64,000 nt of DNA from Streptomyces sp. NBC_01241 (GCF_041435435.1 NZ_CP108494.1:3630501-3694500); one strand, 5' to 3'; positions 24,241 through 33,477 are shown, counted from the stretch's first letter. Notes: generated by a model from the letters alone, not told the origin. Numbers and translations: made by a program.

Positions 24241-25694
24241 AGTCCGTATTCCTTCCATCGGCGGTCGACCTTCGCCGCCGTCCCGGGGTCGGACTCGACC
24301 ATCTCCGGCCAGCCCCCGTCCCGCGTGTAGCCCTCCTCGGGCCACTTCCTCGTCGCGTCGATCCCCGCCTTACCGCCCCAGAACTGCTGGTAGGAGGCGT
24401 GATCGAGATGATCGACGGGTCCCTCGGCGACGGTCAGGTCCCGCGCGTAGTCCGTGTTTCCGAGCGCCCGCCAGGCCACCTCGTGCAGATCGTGGACGTC
24501 GCAGTCGGAGTCCACGACCACGATCAGCTTGGTCAGCGACATCATGTGCGCGCCCCAGACGGCGCTCATCACCTTCTGGGCGTGCTTCGGGTACTTCTTG
24601 TCGATCGAGACGATCGCACAGTTGTGGAAGCCGCCCGCCTCCGGCAGGTGGTAGTCCACGATGTCCGGCACGATGATCTTGAGGAGCGGCAGGAAGAACC
24701 GCTCGGTGGCCCGCCCCAGCGGTCCGTCCTCGGTCGGCGGCCGGCCCACCACGATCGACTGGAGCAGCGGACGCTTCCGCATCGTCACGCAGTCGATGGT
24801 CAGTGCGGGGAACGGTTCCTGCGGCGTGTAGAAGCCGGTGTGGTCGCCGAACGGTCCCTCGGGAAGCATCTTCCCGGGCTCCAGCCACCCCTCGATGACG
24901 ACCTCCGCCTGCGCCGGGACCTGCAACGGCACGGTCTTGCAGTCGACCATCTCGATCCGCTTGCCCTGGATGAACCCGGCGAAGAGGTACTCGTCGATGT
25001 CCCCCGGCAGCGGCGCGGTGGAGGCGTACGTCACCGCGGGCGGCGCCCCGAACGCGATCGCGACCGGCAGCCGCTCCCCGCGCTTGGCGGCGACCTGGTA
25101 GTGGTTGCGGCTGTCCTTGTGGATCTGCCAGTGCATTCCGATGGTGCGCCGGTCGTGGCGCTGGAGCCGGTAGAGGCCCAGGTTCCGTACGCCGGTCTCC
25201 GGGTGCTTGGTGTGCGTGAGCCCCAGGTTGAAGAAGGAGCCGCCGTCCTCGGGCCAGGTGAAGAGCGCGGGCAGCAGGTCCAGGTCCACGTCGTCGCCGG
25301 TGAGAACGACCTCCTGCACGGGGGCGCTCTCGGACTTCACCTTCTTCGGCGGCACGTGCACCATCGACCCGAGCTTCCCGAAGGCCTCCCGCACCCCGAC
25401 GAAGCCGTGCGGCAGCTCCGGCTTGAGCAGCCCGCCGATCTTGTCGCTGATATCGGCGTACGACTTCAGCCCGAGCGCCTTGAGCAGCCGCTTGTCGGTC
25501 CCGAAGACGTTCATGGCCAGGGGCATCGACGACCCCTTGACGTTCTCGAAGAGCAACGCGGGCCCGCCCGCCTTGTTCACCCGGTCGACGATCTCGCCGA
25601 CCTCCAGATACGGGTCGACCTCGACCTTGATGCGCTTGAGCTCGCCCTCGCGCTCCAGGGCCCGGAGGAGGGAACGAAGATCGTCGTAAGCCAT
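24237..25694 (-). CDS. mqnL: UbiD family decarboxylase of menaquinone synthesis (MqnL type)
   Basis: 485 residues, normal for UbiD. LLRALEREGELKRI at the N terminus, GMHWQIHKDSRNHYQVAAKRGERLPVAIAFG, PEGPFGDHTGFYTPQEPFPA and KLIVVVDSDCDVHDLHEVAW are typical; the Glu and Arg that hold prenylated FMN and catalyse decarboxylation lie in these blocks. It would remove the carboxyl group of the prenylated naphthoate. ATG at 25694, first gene of the UbiD-UbiA unit; an extension to 25868 would cross the palindrome and lacks homology. Confidence 0.9.
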   Translation of the reverse strand: MAYDDLRSLLRALEREGELKRIKVEVDPYLEVGEIVDRVNKAGGPALLFENVKGSSMPLAMNVFGTDKRLLKALGLKSYADISDKIGGLLKPELPHGFVGVREAFGKLGSMVHVPPKKVKSESAPVQEVVLTGDDVDLDLLPALFTWPEDGGSFFNLGLTHTKHPETGVRNLGLYRLQRHDRRTIGMHWQIHKDSRNHYQVAAKRGERLPVAIAFGAPPAVTYASTAPLPGDIDEYLFAGFIQGKRIEMVDCKTVPLQVPAQAEVVIEGWLEPGKMLPEGPFGDHTGFYTPQEPFPALTIDCVTMRKRPLLQSIVVGRPPTEDGPLGRATERFFLPLLKIIVPDIVDYHLPEAGGFHNCAIVSIDKKYPKHAQKVMSAVWGAHMMSLTKLIVVVDSDCDVHDLHEVAWRALGNTDYARDLTVAEGPVDHLDHASYQQFWGGKAGIDATRKWPEEGYTRDGGWPEMVESDPGTAAKVDRRWKEYGL

Positions 25695-25781
25695 GCCGTC
25701 CAGTTTGTCATTACCGTCGGCGATCCCCTGGGGTGCCCCACCTCGGTGACCCTCGGACGGAACAGGGACGCGCCCGCGCCA

Positions 25782-25809
25782 CGGTCGTCCGGACGCGTCC
25801 GGACGACCG
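25782..25809. promoter_or_regulatory. 28-bp perfect palindrome before the UbiD gene
   Basis: Two 14-bp arms with no spacer (CGGTCGTCCGGACG and its complement) 88 bases upstream of the UbiD start. Could be an operator for the menaquinone unit or part of the terminator region of the Gfo/Idh gene. TCCGGACG and its complement occur in both arms. Confidence 0.4.
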
Positions 25810-25843
25810 GCTTCGCCGGGGCTACGGCCGCTGGAAAGAAGGA

Positions 25844-25881
25844 GGCCGGGAGAACAGGTCGTCCTCACTGTTCTCCCGGCC
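25844..25881 (-). terminator. Terminator of the ABC transporter/Gfo operon
   Basis: 14-bp perfect stem GGCCGGGAGAACAG (25844-25857) with its complement (25868-25881), 10-base loop, 43 bases after the Gfo/Idh stop codon. Confidence 0.8.
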
Positions 25882-25923
25882 CGTCCTCTGCGGAGCCCGG
25901 AGGCCTCCGATACGCCCGGCGGG

Positions 25924-27207
25924 TCAGCCGGCGACCACCGCCGCCGACGGGGTCACCGCGTCGTCCATCCGGACCACCGTCCCCGTGTGACGGGCGTGTT
26001 CCGCCGCCCAGACCACCAGGTGGGACTGGAGTGTCTCGGCCGGTCCCGACGACACCAGCTCACGGTCACCGGAGGCCACCGCCGCGACGAACGCGCGCAG
26101 CATCTCGTTGTCCGCGCCACCGTGGCCGTCCGCCGCCGACGCCCCGCCGTCCGGGTCGAAGTCGAAGACCTCGCGGGTGTCGGTGAGGAAGTCGTGGAGC
26201 GTGACGGTACGGCCGTCGCCCTCCAGCGATCCACGGGTTCCGAAGACGCGGGTCTTGCGGAAGTCCAGGCCGGTGAAGGCCGTCATGGTGAACGAGGCGG
26301 TGGCACCGCCCTCGTACTCCAGATTCACCACCTGATGGTCCACGACGTCATTGCGGCCGTTGTAGACGCACTCCCCGTACGGGCCGTCCGTGAGTGCCTT
26401 GGTCACGCCCGCCGGGGTCACGTCGTCGGTGAGCACGCCGAGCGGCCACCGCTCGAAGACGGGGTCGCCGAGGAAACGCTCGTAGATGCGTACGGCGGAG
26501 TATGCGCAACTCCGTTCGATCGGGCAGCTCATGCAGCGGTTCCCCGCCTCCGCCGGCTTGTTCTCGGGGCGGAAGTGGTACAGGCCTCCGAAGGAGGAGA
26601 CCTGCCGCACGGGCTTGCCGACCACGTGTCCCAGCCAGTCGATGTCATGGCACGACTTGGCCAGCAGCATCGAGGACGACTCCGCTTCGACGCCCCACTG
26701 CCCACGTACGTAGGAGTGCGCGTGGTGCCACCAGCCGACGGGTTCGAGGTGTTCGACGCTGACCACGTCACCGATCCGGCCGGACACGATCAGTTCCTTG
26801 AGCTTCAGCGAGTACGCGGTGTAGCGCAGGACGTGGCAGACGGCGAGCAGCACGTCGTTGCGGGCGGCCGCGTCCACGATCCGCCGGGCGTCCGCCTCGC
26901 TGGGCGCCATCGGCTTCTCCAGCAGCAGCGCGTAGCCGCGGTCGGCGAGTGCGACGGCCGGTTCGGCGTGCATCCGGTCGGGGGTGGCGACGATCGCCGC
27001 GTCGGCGAGCCGGGGCCCGGCCGCCAGTTCCGTCCAGTCGGCGAAGACCCGGTCGGGCGGCAGGCCGAACTCGTCGGCGAGAGCCTGTCGGCGTACGGGA
27101 TCGGGGTCGGCGACCGTGGTGACGGCAGCGATGCCTTCGGCCGCCGCGATACGTGCGTAGGAGGCCCCTCGGGCCCCGGCACCGACGATCGCAAGGGTGA
27201 CGGTCAC
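25924..27207 (-). CDS. Gfo/Idh/MocA family oxidoreductase
   Basis: 427 residues. Rossmann motif AIVGAGARGASYARIAA (6-22), the EKP motif with the catalytic Lys (97-99), and the second-domain block SCHDIDWLGHVVG (185-197). The protein has a local Cys set NRCMSCPIERSCAYS with C225, C228 and C234, seen in one branch of the family and possibly metal-binding. It would oxidise or reduce a sugar or sugar acid with NAD(P). Last gene of the sugar ABC operon, 12 bases after the permease, so its substrate probably enters through that transporter. Confidence 0.87.
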   Translation of the reverse strand: MTVTLAIVGAGARGASYARIAAAEGIAAVTTVADPDPVRRQALADEFGLPPDRVFADWTELAAGPRLADAAIVATPDRMHAEPAVALADRGYALLLEKPMAPSEADARRIVDAAARNDVLLAVCHVLRYTAYSLKLKELIVSGRIGDVVSVEHLEPVGWWHHAHSYVRGQWGVEAESSSMLLAKSCHDIDWLGHVVGKPVRQVSSFGGLYHFRPENKPAEAGNRCMSCPIERSCAYSAVRIYERFLGDPVFERWPLGVLTDDVTPAGVTKALTDGPYGECVYNGRNDVVDHQVVNLEYEGGATASFTMTAFTGLDFRKTRVFGTRGSLEGDGRTVTLHDFLTDTREVFDFDPDGGASAADGHGGADNEMLRAFVAAVASGDRELVSSGPAETLQSHLVVWAAEHARHTGTVVRMDDAVTPSAAVVAG

Positions 27208-27219
27208 GAGAAACTTCCC

Positions 27220-28134
27220 TTACTTGACGGCACCTTGGAGGATGCCCTTGATGAAGTGACGCTGGAAGAAGAGGTAGAGCAGCACGATCGGCGTGATCAC
27301 GATGATCGTGCCGGCGGAGAGCAGGGGGATGTTCTTGCCGAACTGCTGGACGAACTTGCCGAGTCCGGACGGTGCGGTACGCATGGCCGGATCCTGGATG
27401 AGCACCAGGGCCAGCAGGAACTGGTTCCAGGCCCACATGAAGTAGAGGATGCCGAGCGTGGTGAGGGCCGGTCCCGCGGTCGGCAGCAGCACTCGGGTGA
27501 GCGTCCGCCAGCTCCCGGCACCGTCCACGGAGGCGGCTTCGGTCAGTTCGCGGGGCAGCGACTCGAAGTGCGTACGCATCCAGAAGACGCCGAAGGGCAT
27601 GAACAGGCCGATCAGCGGCAGGATCACGGCCCAGTAGGTGCCCAGCAGGCCGACGCTCCCCAGGTCGTAGTAGAGGGGGATGACGATCGCCTCGTACGGC
27701 AGCGCCATGCCGAGCATCAGGAGCGCGAACAGCGGACCTTTCGCCTTGAGCTGCATCGTGGCGAGGCCGTATCCGGCGAGAGTCGCCATCGCGAGCGCCA
27801 GCGGTACGACGCCGAGGGCGATGACGGCGCTCGACTTCAGCAGCGAGCCGAACCCGGCCGTCGTCCACGCGGTGGCGAAGTTCTCCCAGTGCGGATCGGA
27901 CGGCCACTCCAGGCCCGGCGAGAGGTTCGTCTCGGGCTGGAGTGCCGCGGAGAACAGCGCGAGGAAGGGGAAGAGGACCGAGACCGCGGCGATGATCAGG
28001 GCCAGTCGGGGCAGCTGCTTCGTCACCAGCCCCGTCATGGGCCGCGCCTGCTGCCCGGCGTGGGTGGGTACCTGCCGCCCCTCGCTCGAAGGCGCCTGCG
28101 GCCCGGTGTCGTGCTGTGTCATCTGCATGGTCAT
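27220..28134 (-). CDS. Carbohydrate ABC transporter permease (MalG type)
   Basis: 304 residues, six membrane helices. The EAA loop that contacts the ATPase is visible as LPRELTEAASVDGAGSWRTL near residue 205. Length and order fit MalG/UgpE-type subunits of CUT1 sugar importers. ATG at 28134 after GGAGC. Operon order is binding protein, permease, permease, oxidoreductase; no ATPase gene is present, so a shared MsiK-like ATPase elsewhere in the genome must energise it, as is normal in Streptomyces. Confidence 0.9.
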   Translation of the reverse strand: MTMQMTQHDTGPQAPSSEGRQVPTHAGQQARPMTGLVTKQLPRLALIIAAVSVLFPFLALFSAALQPETNLSPGLEWPSDPHWENFATAWTTAGFGSLLKSSAVIALGVVPLALAMATLAGYGLATMQLKAKGPLFALLMLGMALPYEAIVIPLYYDLGSVGLLGTYWAVILPLIGLFMPFGVFWMRTHFESLPRELTEAASVDGAGSWRTLTRVLLPTAGPALTTLGILYFMWAWNQFLLALVLIQDPAMRTAPSGLGKFVQQFGKNIPLLSAGTIIVITPIVLLYLFFQRHFIKGILQGAVK

Positions 28135-28166
28135 CCGTGGTGCTCCAGAGAGGTGCGTGCCATCGG

Positions 28167-29105
28167 TCAGCGCTCCTGCGAGAGCCTGTTCAGGCCGTAC
28201 ATGACGGCGCAGGTGAGCAGGGACAGCACAGTGGCGAGTGCGCACGCCGTACCGACGCGGCCCGCGGTGAAGACGAGTTGGTAGACCTGGACGCCCGGGA
28301 CCATGGTCGAGTAGCCGGGCCCGCCGCCGGTCATCACGTACACCACGTCGAACCCGGCCAGGGCCGCGATGACGGTGACGGTGCAGGCGACGCCGATCTC
28401 CTTGCGCAGACCGGGCACGGTGATGTGCCAGAACTCCCGCAGCTTGCCGCAGCCGTCGAGCCTGGCCGCCTCGTACAGCGACGGCTCGATCTTGCCGATG
28501 CCGGAGAGCAGCAGCAGGAAGCAGAGTCCGGTGCAGACCCAGGTGCCGATCAGGCCGACCGCCGGGAAGGCGTAGGTGAAGTCACCGAGCCAGGCACGGG
28601 CCACACTGCCGAGACCGACGGCGCGCAGAATCTCGTTGAGCGGGCCGTCCTCGCTGTAGATCCACTTCCAGACGACGCCGACCGCGACGAGCGGAAGGAC
28701 CTGCGGGAGGAAGATGACGGTGCGGATGACCGGCATGGCCCGCCACGGGGTGGCCGCGGTGAGCGCTGCCAGCACCAGGCCGAGGGCGACCGGGACGACG
28801 GTATAGAAGATGATGAAGCCGAACGCGTGCAGCAGGGCCGCGCGCAGTGCGGGCTCGTTGAACACGGCGGTGTAGTTGTCGAACCCCGCCCAGGTGGCGG
28901 CGCCGATGCCGTTCCAGTTCCAGAACGATACCCACACGCTGTGGATCCAGGGCGCGATGACGAAGAGACCGTAGAAGAGCAGCGCGGGCGCCGTGTAGAG
29001 GAGCGGTACGAACCGGCCTCGGCGGCGGGGCTGCCGCACCGCCCCCCGCCGGGCGGCGCCGGTGCGCGGCGCCGCCCGGTGGGTACGGACGAGCGTGTCA
29101 GCCAT
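28167..29105 (-). CDS. Sugar ABC transporter permease (MalF/UgpA type)
   Basis: 312 residues, six membrane helices; ALLFYGLFVIAPWIHSVWVS starts the first. EAA loop: IEPSLYEAARLDGCGKLREF. It pairs with the permease at 27220. The first 8 bases overlap the end of the binding-protein gene, so translation is coupled. Confidence 0.9.
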   Translation of the reverse strand: MADTLVRTHRAAPRTGAARRGAVRQPRRRGRFVPLLYTAPALLFYGLFVIAPWIHSVWVSFWNWNGIGAATWAGFDNYTAVFNEPALRAALLHAFGFIIFYTVVPVALGLVLAALTAATPWRAMPVIRTVIFLPQVLPLVAVGVVWKWIYSEDGPLNEILRAVGLGSVARAWLGDFTYAFPAVGLIGTWVCTGLCFLLLLSGIGKIEPSLYEAARLDGCGKLREFWHITVPGLRKEIGVACTVTVIAALAGFDVVYVMTGGGPGYSTMVPGVQVYQLVFTAGRVGTACALATVLSLLTCAVMYGLNRLSQER

Positions 29106-30402
29106 GCGTGTTGGCCCACTCGCCCTGGATCGCCTTGATGAATCCGGCGCTGTCCGTGCGGCCCGCGAGGAGTTCCTGCGTGGCCGCGGTGAGCTTGTCG
29201 TTCATCGTCGCCGTGGCGTTGTTGTTGAAGCCGACGAGTCCGTTGTCCGCGTTGACCTTGGACCACGCGGCCACCACGTCCGCCATCACGGTGTTCGCCT
29301 CCGGCTTGGCGACGGAGAGGTCTGCCGGCATGAAGCCGGCCTTGAACTCCGCCGCCGCCGCCTGGGGCGAGTGCAGGAAGTCGAGGAAGGCCGCGGCCGT
29401 GTCCGGATTCTTGGAATGGCTGGAGACGGCGTATGCGACGGACGTACCGATCGCGGTGGCCTCGGTGCTGGGGAACGCGATGAAGCCCGCGTCCTTGCCG
29501 AGCTTCTTGCCGATCGTCGCGGCGTCCCAGTTGCCGTCGACGAGGTAGACGCCCTCACCCTTGGTGAACTTGTCGACGGCCGTCTGCAGGTCCGCTCCGT
29601 TGGCACCCTTGGGCAGATAGCCCTTCTTGTTCCACTCCGTGAGCTTGTCGACGGCGGTCCGGTTGCCCGCGGTGTCGAAGGTGGCGCCCTTCTGGCCGAA
29701 GGTCCACTTCGCCGCCTGCCCGGCGCCGTCCTGCGACTGGCCGATCAGCTGGATCGGGAAGGAGGCGTGACCCTGTGCGTTGCCGAGCTGGAGCGGGAGT
29801 TCACCGGCCGCCTTCGCCTTGCCGAGTGCCGCGTCGAACTCCTCCAGAGTGGCCGGGGGCTTGGTGATGCCCGCCTTGGCCGCCTTGGCCTTGTTGTAGT
29901 AGACGCCCACGAGCGAGAAACCGGCCGGGGCCGCGTACAGACCGCCCTGCCCCAGCGTGCTGCCGTCCTTGTCGACGCGCCACTGGTTGAGCTGGGTGCT
30001 CGGGTACGTCTTCTCCCAGCCGTAGGCCTTCGCGTACGGGGACAGATCGCGGACGAGGCCGTCCTTGACCGTGGTGCCCACCGAGTTGAGCAGCACGATG
30101 TCGGGGCCGGTCTTGGAGTAGAGCGCCAGGTTGAGGCTCTTGTTGTAATCGTCGTAGTTGGTGTCCTGGTACTTGACGGTCACATTGGGGTGCTTGGCCT
30201 CAAAGGCCTCGATGATGGCCTTGACCGCGGAACCCGACTCCGGCGTGGAGACCAGCTCGAGTGTCACGTTCTTGTCCGGAACACCCGTCTTGACCGGGCC
30301 GGTCGCCGAGTCGGCCGCCGAGTCGCTGCCTGCCCCCGGGGCACACGCGGTCGCGGACAACGCGACCACGGCGGCTCCGGCCAGAACCTTGCTGATCTTC
30401 AT
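29098..30402 (-). CDS. Sugar ABC transporter substrate-binding lipoprotein
   Basis: 434 residues. Lipoprotein signal with the acylated Cys at residue 20 (LSATAC), then a type I extracellular solute-binding domain: NVTLELVSTPESGSAVKAII, KHPNVTVKYQDTNYDDYNKS, GPDIVLLNSVGT and YLVDGNWDAATIGKKLGKDA. ATG at 30402 after CAGGAG. It starts the leftward ABC operon and faces the ROK regulator; the promoter holds an 18-bp operator also found in front of the GH16 glucanase, so the imported sugar is probably a beta-glucan oligosaccharide (inference). Confidence 0.9.
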   Translation of the reverse strand: MKISKVLAGAAVVALSATACAPGAGSDSAADSATGPVKTGVPDKNVTLELVSTPESGSAVKAIIEAFEAKHPNVTVKYQDTNYDDYNKSLNLALYSKTGPDIVLLNSVGTTVKDGLVRDLSPYAKAYGWEKTYPSTQLNQWRVDKDGSTLGQGGLYAAPAGFSLVGVYYNKAKAAKAGITKPPATLEEFDAALGKAKAAGELPLQLGNAQGHASFPIQLIGQSQDGAGQAAKWTFGQKGATFDTAGNRTAVDKLTEWNKKGYLPKGANGADLQTAVDKFTKGEGVYLVDGNWDAATIGKKLGKDAGFIAFPSTEATAIGTSVAYAVSSHSKNPDTAAAFLDFLHSPQAAAAEFKAGFMPADLSVAKPEANTVMADVVAAWSKVNADNGLVGFNNNATATMNDKLTAATQELLAGRTDSAGFIKAIQGEWANTHG

Positions 30403-30488
30403 CGACGTTGCTCTCCTGTGCACAGGGGACGGAAGTGCTGATGTGGCAGGATGACGCGCAGAGGGTGCCAACTCAGCGACATTCGAAA

Positions 30489-30506
30489 GAAACTTTCCTT
30501 CGAAAG
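30489..30506. promoter_or_regulatory. Operator GAAACTTTCCTTCGAAAG (ROK regulon), copy 1
   Basis: Lies in the 194-base gap between the ABC operon and the divergent ROK gene. It matches the site at 31930 in 16 of 18 bases. GAAAC/TTTCG-type palindromes are known in front of secreted glycosidase genes in Streptomyces. Confidence 0.65.
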
Positions 30507-30596
30507 GATGAGATACGTGCTCTCGCTCGTCAAGAGGCAAACAGCGGGCAAATTACCCGGCACCGGAAGATGGCGGCACGGAGGCACGAGGGGGAC

Positions 30597-31751
30597 ATGA
30601 AGAACACGGACGTTCTGCCCGGCGGCGACCAGAGCGCACTGCGCCACCTCAACACCAGCCGGATCCTGCAGCTCCTCTACGAGGGCCCGCCCTTGGCGAT
30701 CAACACCATCTCCCAGGTCACCGCCCTCTCCCGGCCGACGGTACGGGGCATCGTGGGCTCCCTGGTCGAGGCCGGCCGGCTCACGCTCGCCGGTCAGGAC
30801 ACGGCTCGCACCGGCGGCCGGCCGGCCCAGCGGTACGCCTTCGACGACAACGCCGGACGCCTCGCCGGTGTCCACATCGACGCCCACGGCATCGCGGTAC
30901 GGATCACCGACCTCAGCGGCACCGAACTGACCACCGCCCACCGCGAGACGCCCACCCCGCTCGATGCGGACGAACGGCTGCGGGCAGCCGCGGACCTGGT
31001 ACGCGAGCAGCTGCCCGCGGGCGGCTCACCGCTGTGGGCGGTCGGCGTCGGCACCCCCGGGATCGTGGACGCCGAGGGGGCCGTACGGCTGAGCGTCGCC
31101 ATCCCCCAGTGGTCCGGCGTACGCCTCGCCGACCGGCTGGCCGAGCTGCTCGGCCGCCCGGTCGTCGCCATGAAGGACACCAACCTGGCGGTCCTGGCCG
31201 AGCACCGCGTCGGCGCCGCCCGGGGCACGCCGGACGTCCTGTACGTCCACATGAGCAACCGGCTCGGCGTCGGCATCCTGGTCGACGGCAGGCCGTTCAC
31301 CGGGCGGACGGGCGCGGCGGGCGAGATCGGCCGCCACCCCGGGCTGGGCTGGAACGAAACCCCCGCGAGACTCCGCATCGACGCCGGCACCGCGCACGAC
31401 GACACGGAGGAGGCCGCCCGGCTGGTCTTCGCCCGCGCCCGGCACGGCGACCCGACGGCGCGGACCGCGGTGGACGCGTACGTAAGGGCGCTGGCCGCCG
31501 GCATCGGCGCGATGGTGCTCGCCGTCGACCCGCAGCTGATCGTGCTCGGCGGCAGCCTGTCCGGCGCCGGTCCGGACGTCCTGGAGGCGGTCCGTCACCA
31601 ACTGACCCAGGTCTGTTACGAGGTTCCGCCGCTCACCCTCACCGCGCTGAGCGAGGACGCGGTGTCCGTCGGCGGGGTCGAGGCCGCCCGCGACCTGGTG
31701 CGCGACCGGCTCTTCTCGGCGGAACCCCGGGCGGGCGGCCCGCAGAACTGA
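30597..31751 (+). CDS. ROK family transcriptional regulator
   Basis: 384 residues. N-terminal winged HTH at about 15-75 (LRHLNTSRILQLLYEGPPLA, SQVTALSRPTVRGIVGSLVEAG), then the ROK/ASKHA sugar-sensing domain (AVGVGTPGIVDAEGAVRLSV, VVAMKDTNLAVLAEHRVGAA, PQLIVLGGSLSGAGP). The usual Cys-rich zinc motif of ROK kinases is not evident, as in other pure regulators. ATG at 30597 after GAGGGGGAC. It stands between the ABC operon and the GH16 gene, each with the same operator, and most likely represses both until its sugar is present. Confidence 0.9.
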   Translation: MKNTDVLPGGDQSALRHLNTSRILQLLYEGPPLAINTISQVTALSRPTVRGIVGSLVEAGRLTLAGQDTARTGGRPAQRYAFDDNAGRLAGVHIDAHGIAVRITDLSGTELTTAHRETPTPLDADERLRAAADLVREQLPAGGSPLWAVGVGTPGIVDAEGAVRLSVAIPQWSGVRLADRLAELLGRPVVAMKDTNLAVLAEHRVGAARGTPDVLYVHMSNRLGVGILVDGRPFTGRTGAAGEIGRHPGLGWNETPARLRIDAGTAHDDTEEAARLVFARARHGDPTARTAVDAYVRALAAGIGAMVLAVDPQLIVLGGSLSGAGPDVLEAVRHQLTQVCYEVPPLTLTALSEDAVSVGGVEAARDLVRDRLFSAEPRAGGPQN

Positions 31752-31929
31752 CGCGGTGCCGGTACGGGGCACCCGGCGCCGAGAACGTCGGGTGCCGGGT
31801 GCCGGACATCGGGTGCGGGACATCGGGTGCGGGACGCGGATGTCGGACGGCCGGTCCGCACGCACCGGCCGGCGGTCCGGTATGCCCGTGACTGTTGACA
31901 GCGTGCAAGCGCGACGGCACATTACGCAG

Positions 31930-31947
31930 GAAACTTTCTTTTGAAAG
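31930..31947. promoter_or_regulatory. Operator GAAACTTTCTTTTGAAAG (ROK regulon), copy 2
   Basis: About 82 bases before the GH16 start, in the promoter. Differs from the site at 30489 only at positions 10 and 13 (C to T). Confidence 0.65.
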
Positions 31948-32028
31948 TCTCTCAACTGCCTTGCGAGCTGCCCTGTGCGCCGCTCGGGCAGCCCTCCCGC
32001 TTCTCCTCTCCTCGACGAAGGAGTCACC

Positions 32029-33315
32029 TTGAGACACCGCCGTCTCCGCATCCCCCTCATCGGCGCACTGACCGCCGCGCTCGGAGCGCTGGGTGCGCTC
32101 GCCGGTGCACCGGCCGCCACCGCCGCCGACTTCCCGCCCAACCCGACGGCCAAGTCCGGCTATTCGCTGGACTTCCAGGAGGAGTTCAACGGCACCTCAC
32201 TGGACTCCGGTAAGTGGCTGCCGTACTACCTCCCCCACTGGGCCGCCGAACGCGAGAACGCCAAGGCCCGCTACACGGTCGCGAACGGCGTACTCACCGA
32301 GCGTCTGGACCAGGACACCCCTGCCTGGAACCCGAGTTACGACGGCACGGTGAAGATCTCCAGCATCCAGACGTACGAGAAGGACTGGTGGCACCGGTTC
32401 AACTCCTCCATGCCGAACGACCATCACGAACCCGACTTCGACGGATACTCGACCAAGTACGGCTACTTCGAGACCCGCGCCAAGCTCTCCGACGCGGGCG
32501 GCGGCGGCCACCAGGCACTGTGGCTGGTGGGCACGGAGGACACCAGCAGCGCCTCGGCCAACTCCGAGATCGACTTCATCGAGACGTTCTTCAGCAAGCC
32601 GGACACCTGGCGGATCGCCGCGTACGGCTGGGGCGACCCGGACTTCCTCGGCAGCTGGGAGGGGTACGAGGACCCGGTACCGAGCGGGAAGCCCACTCAG
32701 GAGTTCCACGTCTACGGCATGGAGTGGACGCCCACCCAGCTGAACTTCTACTACGACAACCAGCTCTACAAGACCATCAACGACGCGCCGGACATGCCGA
32801 TGGGCATGATCCTCGGTATCTACACGGATGCCGGTTCGGGGCAGCACAACGACGTCTGGCCGAAGACATGGTCGGTGGACTATCTCCGGGTCTGGAAGAA
32901 GAACGGCGGCTACCCCGACAGCGGGTACCAGCGGCTGAAGAACCGGCAGACGTCCCAGTACATGCACATCGAGAACAAGACCGGCAAGGTCGAGTACGGC
33001 ACTTTGCAGCCCACCGCGTGGAGTTCGCAGTGGGCCAAGGAGACCACCTCCGGCGGCTACACCCGCTACCGCAACCGCTGGACCGGCGAGTACCTCCAGG
33101 CGTCGCCCGCCGACGGGTACGTCCACCACGGGGCGGCGACGGCGGACGCGACCACGGCCGACTGGACGGAGGAGACCACCGAGGGCTATCGCCGCTTCAG
33201 GAACCGGGCGACCGGCGGCTACGCACACACGGAGGATCTGACGGGGTACGTACAGCAGGGCAACGTGCCGGCCGGCTACTGGACGAGCCAGTGGTCGCCG
33301 GAGCCGGCGCAGTGA
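32029..33315 (+). CDS. Secreted GH16 beta-glucanase with C-terminal carbohydrate-binding repeats
   Basis: 428 residues. TTG start at 32029 after GAAGGAG. Signal peptide 1-33 ending AATAA. GH16 catalytic domain about 38-300 with the signature SEIDFIE: E180 nucleophile, D182, E185 acid/base. Family members split beta-1,3 or 1,3-1,4-glucans. From about 305 there are three repeats of about 40 residues (GYQRLKNRQTSQYMHIENKT, GGYTRYRNRWTGEYLQASPA, GYRRFRNRATGGYAHTEDLT), like a beta-trefoil lectin-type module that would hold the enzyme on polysaccharide. The promoter carries the ROK operator, so it is co-regulated with the ABC importer. Confidence 0.9.
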   Translation: MRHRRLRIPLIGALTAALGALGALAGAPAATAADFPPNPTAKSGYSLDFQEEFNGTSLDSGKWLPYYLPHWAAERENAKARYTVANGVLTERLDQDTPAWNPSYDGTVKISSIQTYEKDWWHRFNSSMPNDHHEPDFDGYSTKYGYFETRAKLSDAGGGGHQALWLVGTEDTSSASANSEIDFIETFFSKPDTWRIAAYGWGDPDFLGSWEGYEDPVPSGKPTQEFHVYGMEWTPTQLNFYYDNQLYKTINDAPDMPMGMILGIYTDAGSGQHNDVWPKTWSVDYLRVWKKNGGYPDSGYQRLKNRQTSQYMHIENKTGKVEYGTLQPTAWSSQWAKETTSGGYTRYRNRWTGEYLQASPADGYVHHGAATADATTADWTEETTEGYRRFRNRATGGYAHTEDLTGYVQQGNVPAGYWTSQWSPEPAQ

Positions 33316-33404
33316 GCCGCCGTACGACCACCCGGCACCACGCCCGGTGAGTCCTCGTACGGCCCCCCGGCGCCTCGCCCGGTGAGCCGTCGCTGACCGT
33401 CCAC

Positions 33405-33454
33405 GGGCGTGCCCCGGGCAGCACCGCCTCGACGGGGCTGCCCGGGGCACGCCC
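33405..33454 (+). terminator. Terminator after the GH16 gene
   Basis: 17-bp perfect stem (33405-33421 with 33438-33454), 16-base loop, about 90 bases past the GH16 stop and before the next gene's binding site. Confidence 0.75.
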
Positions 33455-33477
33455 CCCTGCCTCAGGAGCCCTCCCCC

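Noticed and set aside
25987..28284. 765-codon plus-strand frame opposite the Gfo and permease genes
   Set aside because: Asp/Glu/Gly-rich antisense artefact with no domain.
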